NCBI GenBank assembly: GCA_903823115.1
Contig: CAIJRN010000024.1
Coordinates: 1 to 35,162 of the forward strand
DNA from: an uncultured cyanobacterium
Lineage (GTDB): Bacteria; Cyanobacteriota; Cyanobacteriia; PCC-6307; Cyanobiaceae
DNA length: 35,162 bases
Direction: 5' to 3'
Made by a program: the position numbers and the translations under genes. Each line of letters opens with the position of its first letter. The stretch's first letter is position 1. Below the pieces are notes generated by a model. It worked only from the letters and a program-made list of their open reading frames with translations. It was not told the DNA's origin and searched no databases. Shown here piece after piece: positions 1-7,118 of the stretch.

Positions 1-122
1 CCGGCTGCCAGGGACGGAAGGACTTGGGCTTTTGCATGCCCCATTCTCTCGCCTGAATCCATTGCTGTCACAGGGATCTGGGCAGATATGTGGCCGTCTG
101 TGGAGAAGGGGCGCGGTGATCT

Positions 123-515
123 ATGCGCAACAGGCTCCTAGGCCAGACTCCGCCGGTTTCTCAGATGTGTGCGGTAGCAGGGGCCATCCAATGGTCAATA
201 AATCGAGGCCTACAGCTCCCCTATTGGTACTTTGGCAAAATGAACTATCTAGTTCCTCTTTACATGCAAAGTCGGGAAAATATTACACAGGCCCCAGATC
301 TCATTGCGCCAATTCAGGCTAGCCCTGACATGTTATTGGTTCGTACAGTTTTGCTGCCTCATATGCCATACCCAAATGCTCGGGTTTCAGTGCGACGGCA
401 TGATCAGCTCCCCAACTGGCTGCTTGACGCCTGGAATAGACACGCCGATGCTGCGACTACCAGCGAGATCGATGATCCAGAGGCTGTTGCTTCTGCAGGC
501 GGGAATGGTGTGTAA
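123..515 (+). pseudogene. C-terminal part of a DUF3825-like protein, probably truncated or frameshifted
   Basis: The reading frame gives about 130 residues that resemble the C-terminal half of DUF3825 domains. There is an aromatic-rich PYWYFGKMNYLVPL segment (family pattern: a basic/aromatic stretch leading to 'LLPL'), then LLVRTVLLPHMPYPNARV, and then a WL motif near the end of the homology. The function of DUF3825 is not established. Stops occur in this frame just upstream (near 54-56 and around 117), while frame 2 stays open from the left edge of the window to 322. The N-terminal half may therefore be frameshifted, or the gene may be an eroded remnant. The domain call is from memory of the family pattern and is moderate at best. 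The gene lies in a zone with other broken genes. Confidence 0.4.
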
Positions 516-607
516 CACTGCCATGCACTTGACCCGCCTCCGCAGATTTACTCAACCCTCTGAAAAGCTTTTACTTCGGCTCAGTGCGGCCAGGTGATTG
601 CAAGCGT

Positions 608-790
608 TCAATCCTGCGCAACAACCTCCATCGCCACCACCCGCTGACCGCAAGCTTGCACAATCTTCCTCCTCCGCTCTCTGTTGATCCACGGCAGCTC
701 GCCAGCGAGAGTTCTCAGCCACAGCCATTTCTGCTCCCGCGCATGCAGCTCATCAAGCCAGACAGCCGTCTGGTCCCCCTTCCCCCTGGC
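608..790 (-). pseudogene. Tail of a second phage-type sigma-factor gene
   Basis: Read on the minus strand, 608 to about 770 encodes a C-terminus matching the sigma-like gene at 4207-4728. Both have ELHAR.QK, then a shared C-terminal block: here IVQACGQRVVAMEVVAQD, there IVVACSQRVVAMDVVEQE, each followed by TGA. Nucleotide identity is visible too, for example CCATCGCCACCACCCGCTGA at 629 and at 4227. Similarity continues past the stop codon to about 586, matching about 4184. The frame hits a stop just above about 790 and no start or region 2 remains, so only the last 45-50 codons survive. A five-residue gap and many substitutions separate the copies, so this is an old paralog or a remnant of a related element, not a recent duplication. 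Confidence 0.75.
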
Positions 791-840
791 TCAAGCCCTG
801 AGTCTTCAGCTCACCAGAATGGTGCTCTCGAGCCCTACCC

Positions 841-1329
841 ATGACCCCTGTCCCCGGCGTACCCCTGGGCTTCGGCCGACAATCCTCCTCGCCCAGGCCC
901 GCGGCGTGCCCTTGTGGCGGTGGTGCCTACGGCAGCTGCTGCGGGCCATTGATTGCGGGAGAGCAGTTGGCGCTCACGGCTGAGCAGCTGATGCGGTATA
1001 GATACACCGCCTTCGCTCTTGGGGTCAGGGATCCAGAGGCGATTGACCATCTGCTGCGCACCCATCCCGAAACAGGCCAGACGGCACCGGCTCGTCGGAA
1101 GGCTCTGAAGGAAAGCTGCCGCACCATCCAGTGGCTCAGCCTCAAAGTGCTGGATTGCCAGAACGGCGGCCCGCTCGATCAACAAGGAACAGTGACCTTT
1201 GAGGCCCGCTGGCGCGATCGCGATCACCGAGAAGGCGTGCTCAGGGAGTGTTCCCGTTTCGGTCGAGGAGAGTACGGCGAGTGGCTTTATCTCGAGGCAC
1301 TCAGCCTCGGTGATGGACTCGCGGGCTGA
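841..1329 (+). CDS. ychJ: YchJ-like protein with SEC-C zinc motif
   Basis: This 162-residue protein begins with a SEC-C type metal-binding cluster at residues 23-33 (CPCGGGAYGSCC). A YchJ-type NTF2-like domain follows, recognised by EQLMRYRYTAFALG, a central W-L segment (IQWLSLKVLD), a beta-rich VTFEARWRD and a C-terminal RFGRGEYGEWLYL. E. coli YchJ has a second SEC-C motif at the C-terminus. It is missing here, as in many short bacterial homologs. The molecular role is not firmly established; SEC-C motifs are found in proteins such as SecA. The gene appears intact and has host-like GC content, but it is wedged between a sigma-gene remnant and a truncated portal gene, and its stop codon lies at the point where portal homology ends. 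Either it was the left chromosomal neighbour of the element, or it was brought together with these fragments by rearrangement. Confidence 0.75.
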   Translation: MTPVPGVPLGFGRQSSSPRPAACPCGGGAYGSCCGPLIAGEQLALTAEQLMRYRYTAFALGVRDPEAIDHLLRTHPETGQTAPARRKALKESCRTIQWLSLKVLDCQNGGPLDQQGTVTFEARWRDRDHREGVLRECSRFGRGEYGEWLYLEALSLGDGLAG

Positions 1330-1974
1330 ACAGGAAAGCGGTTTTGGCTGTGGCCGGTTCACCGGTTCACGCCAGATGATCCGGCCTGGCAGGCCGTAGG
1401 AGACGGGAAGCTCCCAGTTCAGGCAGTTGGCCCGGGGTACCAGTTGCAGCCGGGGGAGAGAAAGACGATCGCCGCTGCGTAGGGCCTCCTGGCGGTCGCC
1501 CTCGCTGGGCCAGCTGTGCTCGGGAGGCAGGACCAGCACCAAGGCTGCGCCGTCCCGCAGGACGAGCAGGTCTGCCGAGGCCAGGAACACCCCCAGGTCC
1601 GTACCGCGTCCGTCCACGTCGGTCAGCACCGACGCCAGGGTGGCTGGGAGGTTCAGCCAGCTGCCGCGGCTGAGCATCCCCGCGTAGGTGCGCAAGGCAT
1701 CGCGGAAAAAGCCCGAGGGCCGGGCAGCAGCCAGCCGGCGCTCGTAGGCCCCTTGGGGCTCCCGCTCCCCCTGGGGCAGGTAGACCTGCCGCCGGCTGCT
1801 GCCGTCAGTGTCGGAGAGCAGGTTCCAGCAGTCGGACGCGATCTGCAGGGAGGGTTGCAGAACTGTCAGGCTGGTGTGCTGGGTCCATGGGGAAGAGGGG
1901 GCTTGATACACGCGCAGCGGACCGGGCTGCTTGCTTTTGCCACCAGGGTTGTTCAAGCTTGTGTCGCAGAACAA
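1330..1974 (-). pseudogene. N-terminal fragment of a DUF4055-type phage portal protein
   Basis: About 215 residues read leftward from ATG 1974 resemble the N-terminal part of the DUF4055 portal family. The landmarks are VYLPQGEREPQGAYERRL (residues 64-81), RTYAGMLSRG (95-104), DVDGRGTDLGVFLASA (119-134), a hydrophobic GAALVLVLPP (142-151) and IIWREPVNRP (199-208). Portal proteins form the dodecameric vertex through which the terminase pumps DNA, and this family usually exceeds 400 residues. The frame happens to stay open into the antisense of ychJ down to 835, but portal-like sequence ends near residue 210, just before the ychJ stop codon. The remaining half and all downstream head genes are absent. 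It lies on the same strand and downstream of the terminase genes (4732-6959), the usual phage order. Confidence 0.65.
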
Positions 1975-2021
1975 ACAAGTGGTTCTCAGTCCCGTGAACC
2001 ATGGCTATCCCTGATGGAGTT

Positions 2022-2064
2022 GGCCGAAGGGTCCTTGCGTGCGTGTGAGTTTCAGCCTTCGGCC
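2022..2064. repeat. Inverted repeat between portal fragment and abiGi-like gene
   Basis: GGCCGAAGG at 2022-2030 and its perfect complement CCTTCGGCC at 2056-2064 are separated by 25 bases. There is no run of T after either arm, so this is not a classical terminator. It could be a protein-binding site or an RNA hairpin in the leader of the gene at 2200. Nothing else could be recognised between 1975 and 2199. Confidence 0.35.
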
Positions 2065-2199
2065 TTGGCATGGCCGAAATGGTTCTCGGAAAGGAGTGGT
2101 AAGTGTTCCGTGTTTTCCAGAAGCATCGAAGGAAGAGTGAGGTTGTCAGTTTAGTTCCTGCCCTGGACATCTCTTGCACCCACGACGACGACACCGGTC

Positions 2200-2949
2200 A
2201 TGCCATTAAGCGCAAATTCGCTATTTCACTTCACCAAAGAAAAGGATTCTCTTTACGGAATCCTGAATGACACGTTTAGGCCTTCCTATTGCAGGGAGGA
2301 TTTGTCTATTGGTGGAAAGCAGTACTCAATAAGAGCTCCTATGGTGAGTTTCTGTGACATTCCATTATCGGAAATCAAGAGCCATATTGAAAAATACGGA
2401 TCGTACGGGATTGGCTTATCGAAGAAATGGGGTAAACGCAAAAACCTCAATCCTGTCCTTTATGTTGAGCAAGATTCGTTTCTCTCTCGAAGCTACGAAA
2501 GAGCACTCAGTCGCTTCGTCCTAGGGGAAGCACAAGCAAAGGAAGTAACCGATCCAGACAGTCTTGCAGTGCTCGATGTACTTAGATATATCAAGAACTA
2601 TGAGGGCAGTCTCACAAGAAGCAATGGAGAGCACGATCCTATGTACCGATTCTCTGACGAGCGAGAGTGGCGTTATGTGCCCGAAGTCAGCGCAGACTGT
2701 GACATGATTCTTGAAGATAGGCTCTTCCAAAAGGAGGAGATACGCGAGATGGCTATGGAGAAGATCTCTCGGTTGCGTCTAAGTTTTGCTGCGGACGACG
2801 TGCGCTACATTGTCATTGAGAAAGATAGTGAAATCAATGATCTCGTGGGATATCTCAGACAAATCAAGAACCGAAGGTACTCCCCGGAAGTGGTTGATCG
2901 CCTCACAACTCGGATTCTGACGCGTGCTCAGATTATGGAAGACATTTAG
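2200..2949 (+). CDS. AbiGi-family abortive-infection protein
   Basis: The 249-residue product begins MPLSANSLFHFTKEK and contains MVSFCDIPLSEIKSHIEKYG, YGIGLSKKWG and NPVLYVEQ, followed by a central FSDEREWRYVP motif and IVIEKDSEI near the C-terminus. This is the layout of the AbiGi family (putative abortive phage resistance protein, described as the antitoxin partner of AbiGii). The FTK, CDIP and EREWR elements are the strongest matches. No AbiGii nucleotidyltransferase-like toxin follows. The next gene is a nuclease-like protein about 235 bases downstream on the same strand. The gene is clearly more AT-rich than the flanking GC-rich phage genes and reads opposite to the terminase/portal module, which suggests later acquisition as anti-phage cargo. 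ATG at 2200 is used because it sets the family's usual N-terminus. Whether it acts alone or with the neighbour cannot be read from sequence. Confidence 0.82.
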   Translation: MPLSANSLFHFTKEKDSLYGILNDTFRPSYCREDLSIGGKQYSIRAPMVSFCDIPLSEIKSHIEKYGSYGIGLSKKWGKRKNLNPVLYVEQDSFLSRSYERALSRFVLGEAQAKEVTDPDSLAVLDVLRYIKNYEGSLTRSNGEHDPMYRFSDEREWRYVPEVSADCDMILEDRLFQKEEIREMAMEKISRLRLSFAADDVRYIVIEKDSEINDLVGYLRQIKNRRYSPEVVDRLTTRILTRAQIMEDI

Positions 2950-3012
2950 AAGTTATCTCACTGCAACCTAACATCAAGATACAGAAGACGGGCTCGAGGG
3001 CATCCGGCAATG

Positions 3013-3041
3013 TCAAGATCTCTGCCCACTTCTGATCTTGA
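3013..3041. repeat. 8-bp inverted repeat downstream of abiGi-like gene
   Basis: TCAAGATC at 3013-3020 and GATCTTGA at 3034-3041 are perfect complements separated by 13 bases. It lies 64 bases after the abiGi-like stop and about 140 bases before the next start. There is no T-tract, so it may be a weak transcript-end hairpin or an operator for the gene at 3185. Confidence 0.35.
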
Positions 3042-3184
3042 GCGTTAGCAGACTATTCTAGTATGGTTAGCACAACAAGCGTGCGAGTAGCCACTGCTAT
3101 GCTAAGCGAGCTGCTCGGCTGCCAGACTCTATGGGAATCGGTTTATAGTTGATTAGTCCATCAGTTTCATTCGAAATAAATGCA

Positions 3185-3748
3185 ATGGCAACACTAACGG
3201 TAGAGGAGATTAAATTCCTCGTCTCTCAAGACATAGCAGTTACTCAGGTCTTTGATGCATCGTCTTGCAAGAATACTGTGGATCGCGAATCTCAGATGAC
3301 AGATCTGGATATGTGGTTCTACTTCGGTGGTACAACATGTCGCAAAGCCGGCCATAGACTAAGGTCGAAGGCGAGTCACTGCATACAGTGTGACACCTCG
3401 AAAATTGCATTTACAAAACGATATTTCTCAGCGGGACATATTTACCTTGCGTACTCACGTGATCAAGTGCTAGCCAAGATTGGATTCACGAAAAATGATC
3501 CAAGCATAAGAGAAGGCACTCTCTGCAGGGACAGATATGCAAATGCCGTTGACTGGAGTATTGAGAGATCTGTTTTTCTTTCAAAGAATGCTGGACGAAC
3601 TGAGTTCGAGATTCACTCCCGCCTACGGAGATATTGCTCTCCGACATTGTTTGAAAGATTTCCCGGACTATTCGTTGAAGCAAGGGAAATATTCTCATGC
3701 TCGCTGGAAGTTGCATTGCAAGCATTTGACGAGTCCTTTGTCAGATAG
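3185..3748 (+). CDS. T5orf172/GIY-YIG-like nuclease with zinc-finger-like cluster
   Basis: The C-terminal half, about residues 89-187 from ATG 3185, fits the T5orf172 variant of the GIY-YIG fold. It has GHIYLAYSRDQVLAKIGFTK (the 'Y-Y...vKIG.T' strand-turn), a downstream arginine (CRDRYANA), a VDWSIERSVF strand, and a glutamate-histidine motif TEFEIHSRLRRY. Before it sits CRKAGHRLRSKASHCIQC, a likely zinc site (C...H...C..C). A metal-dependent endonuclease or DNA-binding role is the family expectation; no substrate is known. ATG 3185 was chosen over 3149 because the extra 12 residues look unstructured and the conserved-looking part starts later. Like its upstream neighbour it is AT-rich. The pair may be a defence cassette, or this may be an unrelated mobile-element nuclease. 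Confidence 0.65.
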   Translation: MATLTVEEIKFLVSQDIAVTQVFDASSCKNTVDRESQMTDLDMWFYFGGTTCRKAGHRLRSKASHCIQCDTSKIAFTKRYFSAGHIYLAYSRDQVLAKIGFTKNDPSIREGTLCRDRYANAVDWSIERSVFLSKNAGRTEFEIHSRLRRYCSPTLFERFPGLFVEAREIFSCSLEVALQAFDESFVR

Positions 3749-4206
3749 CAAGTAAATTGCAACACTCTTTGAGCGCCAGGGCGCCAGCGTTAGGGAGCCA
3801 TGATTTTTAAAGTATCATGATTAATGATATTTGCGCAAGCAAGATAATGCGGCATGAATCTATCAGCTTTCTGGCAGCAATTCAGAAGCATATATTCATC
3901 CAGTCCTTCTTGGCTCCGCGTTGCTCGAAACAGCCCTTGCGCCTCATTTCGTTTGTCGCAGTGATTGCAAATCCAAATTTGATCGGCTCTTGGTTGCCCA
4001 GCATAATCTCGCTAATTAATGCCTCAATAATCCATATTTAGGCGACAAGGGAGAGGTCGTCGGTACTGGCGAGTAAAATTGTCTCCGAGGCATGTTTCAA
4101 AATCGATGTAAAATCTAACATGGTAATTCACCTGAGCCGCCACAGATGAACTGTGCCATTCGAGTTGCTTTCGCTGCATCCTTCTGCGGCCTAGTAATGG
4201 CAAACG
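3749..4206. other. 458-bp AT-rich intergenic stretch, no convincing gene
   Basis: No reading frame here looks protein-like; the 74-codon frame at 3817-4041 has biased composition and no recognisable motif. A perfect inverted repeat CATGAT (3799-3804) / ATCATG (3814-3819) surrounds TTTTAAAGT and could be an operator or small hairpin. From about 4184 onward the sequence is homologous to 586-607, so the duplication of the sigma-gene tail includes some 3' flanking DNA. Confidence 0.5.
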
Positions 4207-4728
4207 TCACTCCTGCTCCACGACATCCATCGCCACCACCCGCTGACTACAAGCCACCACAATCTCCCTCCACCGCTCCGCATTAACCCCCAACCGCCCC
4301 GGCACCTCCGCCGCTGGCGTACCCAACCTGAGCAACTTCTGCCCCCGCGCATGCAGCTCACGCCAGGAGGCCGGCACCTTGATCAGAAAACCCTTATCCC
4401 GCAGGTAGTGATACACCTCGCCGTTGGCATAGGTGCGGGCAAAGGGTCGGAAGCAGCCCCGCTCAGGTGAGTAGCGGCGAGCGGCCTGCAGGATGCCGAG
4501 CATGGCGATCTGATGCAGATCCTCCCGTGGGTGTCCGGTGCGGCGAGCGATGTTGGCCGCCACCCGTTCGGCGATGTCCTGATGCTGCAGGGCCAGGGCA
4601 TTGGCGGCGGCATGGGGATTCACCGGCCGATGGCGCCGCGGGCGGGCCGGTGTGGCGACGGCGTGGGTCTGGGGCCGATGCGGCGTGGTGGCCTGCGGCT
4701 GCGGCTGCGGTTGGGGCTGCTGATCCAT
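4207..4728 (-). CDS. Short sigma-70 family factor in the terminase operon
   Basis: The 173-residue protein has a low-complexity Q/P-rich N-terminus (about residues 1-35). A sigma-70 region 2-like segment follows: HQDIAERVAANIARRTG, EDLHQIAMLGILQAARRY (polymerase-clamp-binding type helix) and FRPFARTYANGEVYHYLRD (promoter -10 recognition type), then IKVPASWRELHARGQKLL and a C-terminal helical block. Region 4 is missing or unrecognisable, so it is shorter than cyanobacterial group 2/3 sigma factors, although region 2 looks like theirs. It starts 3 bases after the large-terminase stop and so should share its transcript. Known phage logic suggests a late-gene switch, but that is inference. A decayed paralog of its last 45-50 codons lies at 608-790. 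ATG 4728 is the only reasonable start. Confidence 0.75.
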   Translation of the reverse strand: MDQQPQPQPQPQATTPHRPQTHAVATPARPRRHRPVNPHAAANALALQHQDIAERVAANIARRTGHPREDLHQIAMLGILQAARRYSPERGCFRPFARTYANGEVYHYLRDKGFLIKVPASWRELHARGQKLLRLGTPAAEVPGRLGVNAERWREIVVACSQRVVAMDVVEQE

Positions 4729-4731
4729 GGC

Positions 4732-6441
4732 CTACCGGGAGAACACCATTGGCAGCGGTGCCGAGCTGTGGCCCCGCCCGCGCCAGTACTGCGCCTCGAT
4801 CCACAGCACCCCCTGGGTGAAGGCATCCACCTGGTCGTCCACACCTCCGCGGGGTGAGAAGGCCAGCAGCTCCTCGATCAGCGAGTCGGACTTGCGAGAG
4901 AAGCGCACCTGGCCCGCCTCCACCAGCGGAGCGACGGCATGGCCCCTGGAGGCCTTGCTGCCCTTGGGCGTGATGGCGATCAACCCAGGCACCTGGCGCT
5001 TCAGCAGCTGGCAGACCGCCGGCCCATTGGCGGCGTCCTCGATCAGCACCGCATGGGGTCGGAGGCCCTGGCGTTCCAGCGAGGCAAGGGAGGCCAGTAG
5101 GAACTTGATCACCCCCGGCAGGTCCAGCCGCTGCCGGTGGGCCCAGAGCGCCTCGATCTGGAGCTCCGCCCAGGGGTCCTGAGCGCCAGCAGCCTCAGGG
5201 GTATGCGGCCCAGGTCGCTGAGCACCAGCAGCACTGGCCGCCAACGCCAGCCCCAGGCGCCGCGCCTCCATCGCCAGGTGGCGCTGGGGTTCCAGCAGGC
5301 CCAGCAACGCAAAACCACAGGCGTCGTTGTCCTTGCCGTCCTTGAAGCTCAGATCGCAGCTCAGCACCAGCGGGGCGTAGCGACGGGGCTGGCCCGGAGC
5401 TGTGGGCAGGGGGGCCTGAATCCAGGCCTTACGGAACAGCAGGCCCTCGGCCGGACTCGGCCGCTGCTGGTAGAGCGCATTCCACCAGTAGGAACCCAAT
5501 CGGGTACGGATCCGTTGCAGCACCGCCAGCGGCACCCGTTCGGGGCAGAGGGCCTCGCCGGGTTGACGCCAGTCCGGCACCCGCGTGCAGGTGGGTGGGA
5601 TCGGCATCGCGATGCTGATCGGCTCCGCAATGGCCGGCAGGTTGAGCACCGTCCAGTGCTCGGGGTGCTCTCCGCCCTCGGGCCCTTGGCCCTCCTGGGC
5701 CAGGAGCCAGGCGGTCATGTCCTGGTGGTCCCAGCGGGTCTGCACCACCACCTGCGCTGCCGGTAGCCACTGGCCGGTGCTGCTCTGGCCGGGCTCGGCG
5801 CGGGTGAACCAGACGCTCTTGAGCCAGTCGATCAGCCGCTCGCGTTGCAGCGAGCTTTTGGCGTCTTCCGGGCCCTTGTAGGGGTCGTCGATGATGCCGA
5901 GGTTGTAGCCCTTGCCTGTGAACGGCCCGCGCACGCCGGCAGCGATGCAACCGCCCCGTTGGGGCGTCAGCCAGTTAACGACAGCAGCCGAATCCTTGGA
6001 CAGAGCGTGTCCGGTGATCCGGTAGTAGTGGCGGGCTTCCCTTGAGTGGGCATAGGCCAGCTCGGCCGAGTACGAGGCGATCGCGCAGAACAGCTGCGGA
6101 TGGCGGCTCACCCAGTAGGCGGGAAACAGCCGTGAAACCAGAGCCGATTTTCCAGCTCTTGGTGGACAGCAGACGATCAGGCGCGTCAGCTCCCCATCGG
6201 CCACCTGCTGGAGCAGATCGATGAGCAGCTCCGAGAAGCGGCTGAACTGGAAGCTGGGGAAGGCGGCGAGGATGAAGTCCTTGAACAGCAGCCCTTGGCG
6301 CGTAGTTGTCGCCCGGTCTGGGTCGGGAACACCCAGCAGGCCCCAGTCGGCCCAGCGGTCTGTGGCTGGATCGAGCAGCAGGCCGCCCTGGTTGGAAAGC
6401 AGAGCAGCCGGTGGCTGCAGGGTGGAGGCGATGCGGCCCAT
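4732..6441 (-). CDS. terL: Phage terminase large subunit
   Basis: This is the 569-residue DNA-packaging motor. The N-terminal ATPase domain has a Walker A-like CCPPRAGKSALVSRLF (residues 91-106) and Walker B LGIIDDPYKG (181-190). The C-terminal nuclease domain has LSCDLSFKDGKDNDACG, HAVLIEDAANGPAV and GGVDDQVDAF, which place the acidic metal-binding residues of the RNase H-like fold in the expected order. The start at 6441 overlaps the small-terminase stop in a TGATG arrangement; the long open frame upstream of this start overlaps terS and is non-coding. TerL cuts concatemeric DNA and translocates it into the prohead through the portal. The portal gene downstream on this strand is truncated (1330-1974), so this TerL has no partner in the window. 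All key motifs look intact. Confidence 0.9.
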   Translation of the reverse strand: MGRIASTLQPPAALLSNQGGLLLDPATDRWADWGLLGVPDPDRATTTRQGLLFKDFILAAFPSFQFSRFSELLIDLLQQVADGELTRLIVCCPPRAGKSALVSRLFPAYWVSRHPQLFCAIASYSAELAYAHSREARHYYRITGHALSKDSAAVVNWLTPQRGGCIAAGVRGPFTGKGYNLGIIDDPYKGPEDAKSSLQRERLIDWLKSVWFTRAEPGQSSTGQWLPAAQVVVQTRWDHQDMTAWLLAQEGQGPEGGEHPEHWTVLNLPAIAEPISIAMPIPPTCTRVPDWRQPGEALCPERVPLAVLQRIRTRLGSYWWNALYQQRPSPAEGLLFRKAWIQAPLPTAPGQPRRYAPLVLSCDLSFKDGKDNDACGFALLGLLEPQRHLAMEARRLGLALAASAAGAQRPGPHTPEAAGAQDPWAELQIEALWAHRQRLDLPGVIKFLLASLASLERQGLRPHAVLIEDAANGPAVCQLLKRQVPGLIAITPKGSKASRGHAVAPLVEAGQVRFSRKSDSLIEELLAFSPRGGVDDQVDAFTQGVLWIEAQYWRGRGHSSAPLPMVFSR

Positions 6442-6959
6442 CAGGTTTTCGCTTCTGGTGGCTTGAGGGGGGCCCGCAGGATGCCGCCGATCTCGGCAAT
6501 CACCCGGAAGGCACCCACTGCCGCAGAGAACTGCTCGGCGTCCATCGCCCGACGGGCGCAGTCGTAGAGGGCATAGATGTGCTGGGCCTGATGTTCGAGG
6601 CGGTTGCTGATCAGGTCTTCCACCATCCGCTGGCGGGCGGCGTCCAGATAGGAGCGGACCGTGCGGGTGTTGGTGACCCCCCAGCTGGCTCCGGCGTTTT
6701 CGTAGATCCGCAGCAAGGGCATCCGCTGGGCGATCCACAGCTGCGCCTCGGCGATGCGCCGCTCCACCTCCATTGCCGTGGGCCTGGGCGCCACCTTGCC
6801 GCGACGGCGTAGGCGGGGTGGATTGCCCTTGCCGACGGGCCTGGTGGGATCGACGCCGGCCGAGGGGATGAAGGCCCGGCCATCGGCGTCCTGTTCCAGC
6901 GGGGCAGAGCGCAGGGCCTCGATGACCTCGTCGGCAGGTGGCGCTTGCTGGACAGCCAT
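6441..6959 (-). CDS. terS: Probable phage terminase small subunit
   Basis: The product of about 172 residues (ATG 6959) lies immediately upstream of and overlaps terL by one base. Features are a basic N-terminal third (RLRRRGKVAPRP), a helical segment ERRIAEAQLWIAQRMP, a helix-turn-helix-like GASWGVTNTRTVRSYLDAAR, and a C-terminal helical stretch including IYALYDCARRAMDAEQF and GAFRVIAEIGGILR. This matches small terminases that bind the packaging site through an N-terminal HTH and oligomerise through helices. Identification rests on position and fold-like pattern more than on strong motifs. The frame is open further upstream to 7187, but that extension is GC-biased and would run into the repeat region. 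The upstream repeats (7119-7416) are candidate binding sites for this protein. Confidence 0.7.
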   Translation of the reverse strand: MAVQQAPPADEVIEALRSAPLEQDADGRAFIPSAGVDPTRPVGKGNPPRLRRRGKVAPRPTAMEVERRIAEAQLWIAQRMPLLRIYENAGASWGVTNTRTVRSYLDAARQRMVEDLISNRLEHQAQHIYALYDCARRAMDAEQFSAAVGAFRVIAEIGGILRAPLKPPEAKT

Positions 6960-7118
6960 CAGCCGGACAACCAGAGCCGCGGGGACACATCCAGGGAGTT
7001 CGCAGGTGCCATGAGTGAGTTTTGTTTCAGCGAAAGCATAAGCGCTTTGTCCGCGCTCGCCTACCCCCCGACCTGGTGACCGCTCTGGCCGCAAGCCAGC
7101 CGCTTGCCGGCAGGCCCC

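Noticed and set aside
49-56. TCGCCTGA resembling part of the tRNA-Lys 3' end, as a possible left attachment site
   Set aside because: Only 8 bases match and the following T-arm sequence does not; this is expected by chance in a window of this size.
835-1329. Continuation of the minus-strand portal frame across ychJ (open to 835)
   Set aside because: Portal-like motifs stop near 1330, and the plus strand here encodes a convincing ychJ. The open antisense frame is a by-product of GC bias.
3817-4041. 74-codon plus-strand frame in the AT-rich spacer
   Set aside because: Ile/Ser/Ala-rich composition with no motif and no credible ribosome-binding site; treated as non-coding.
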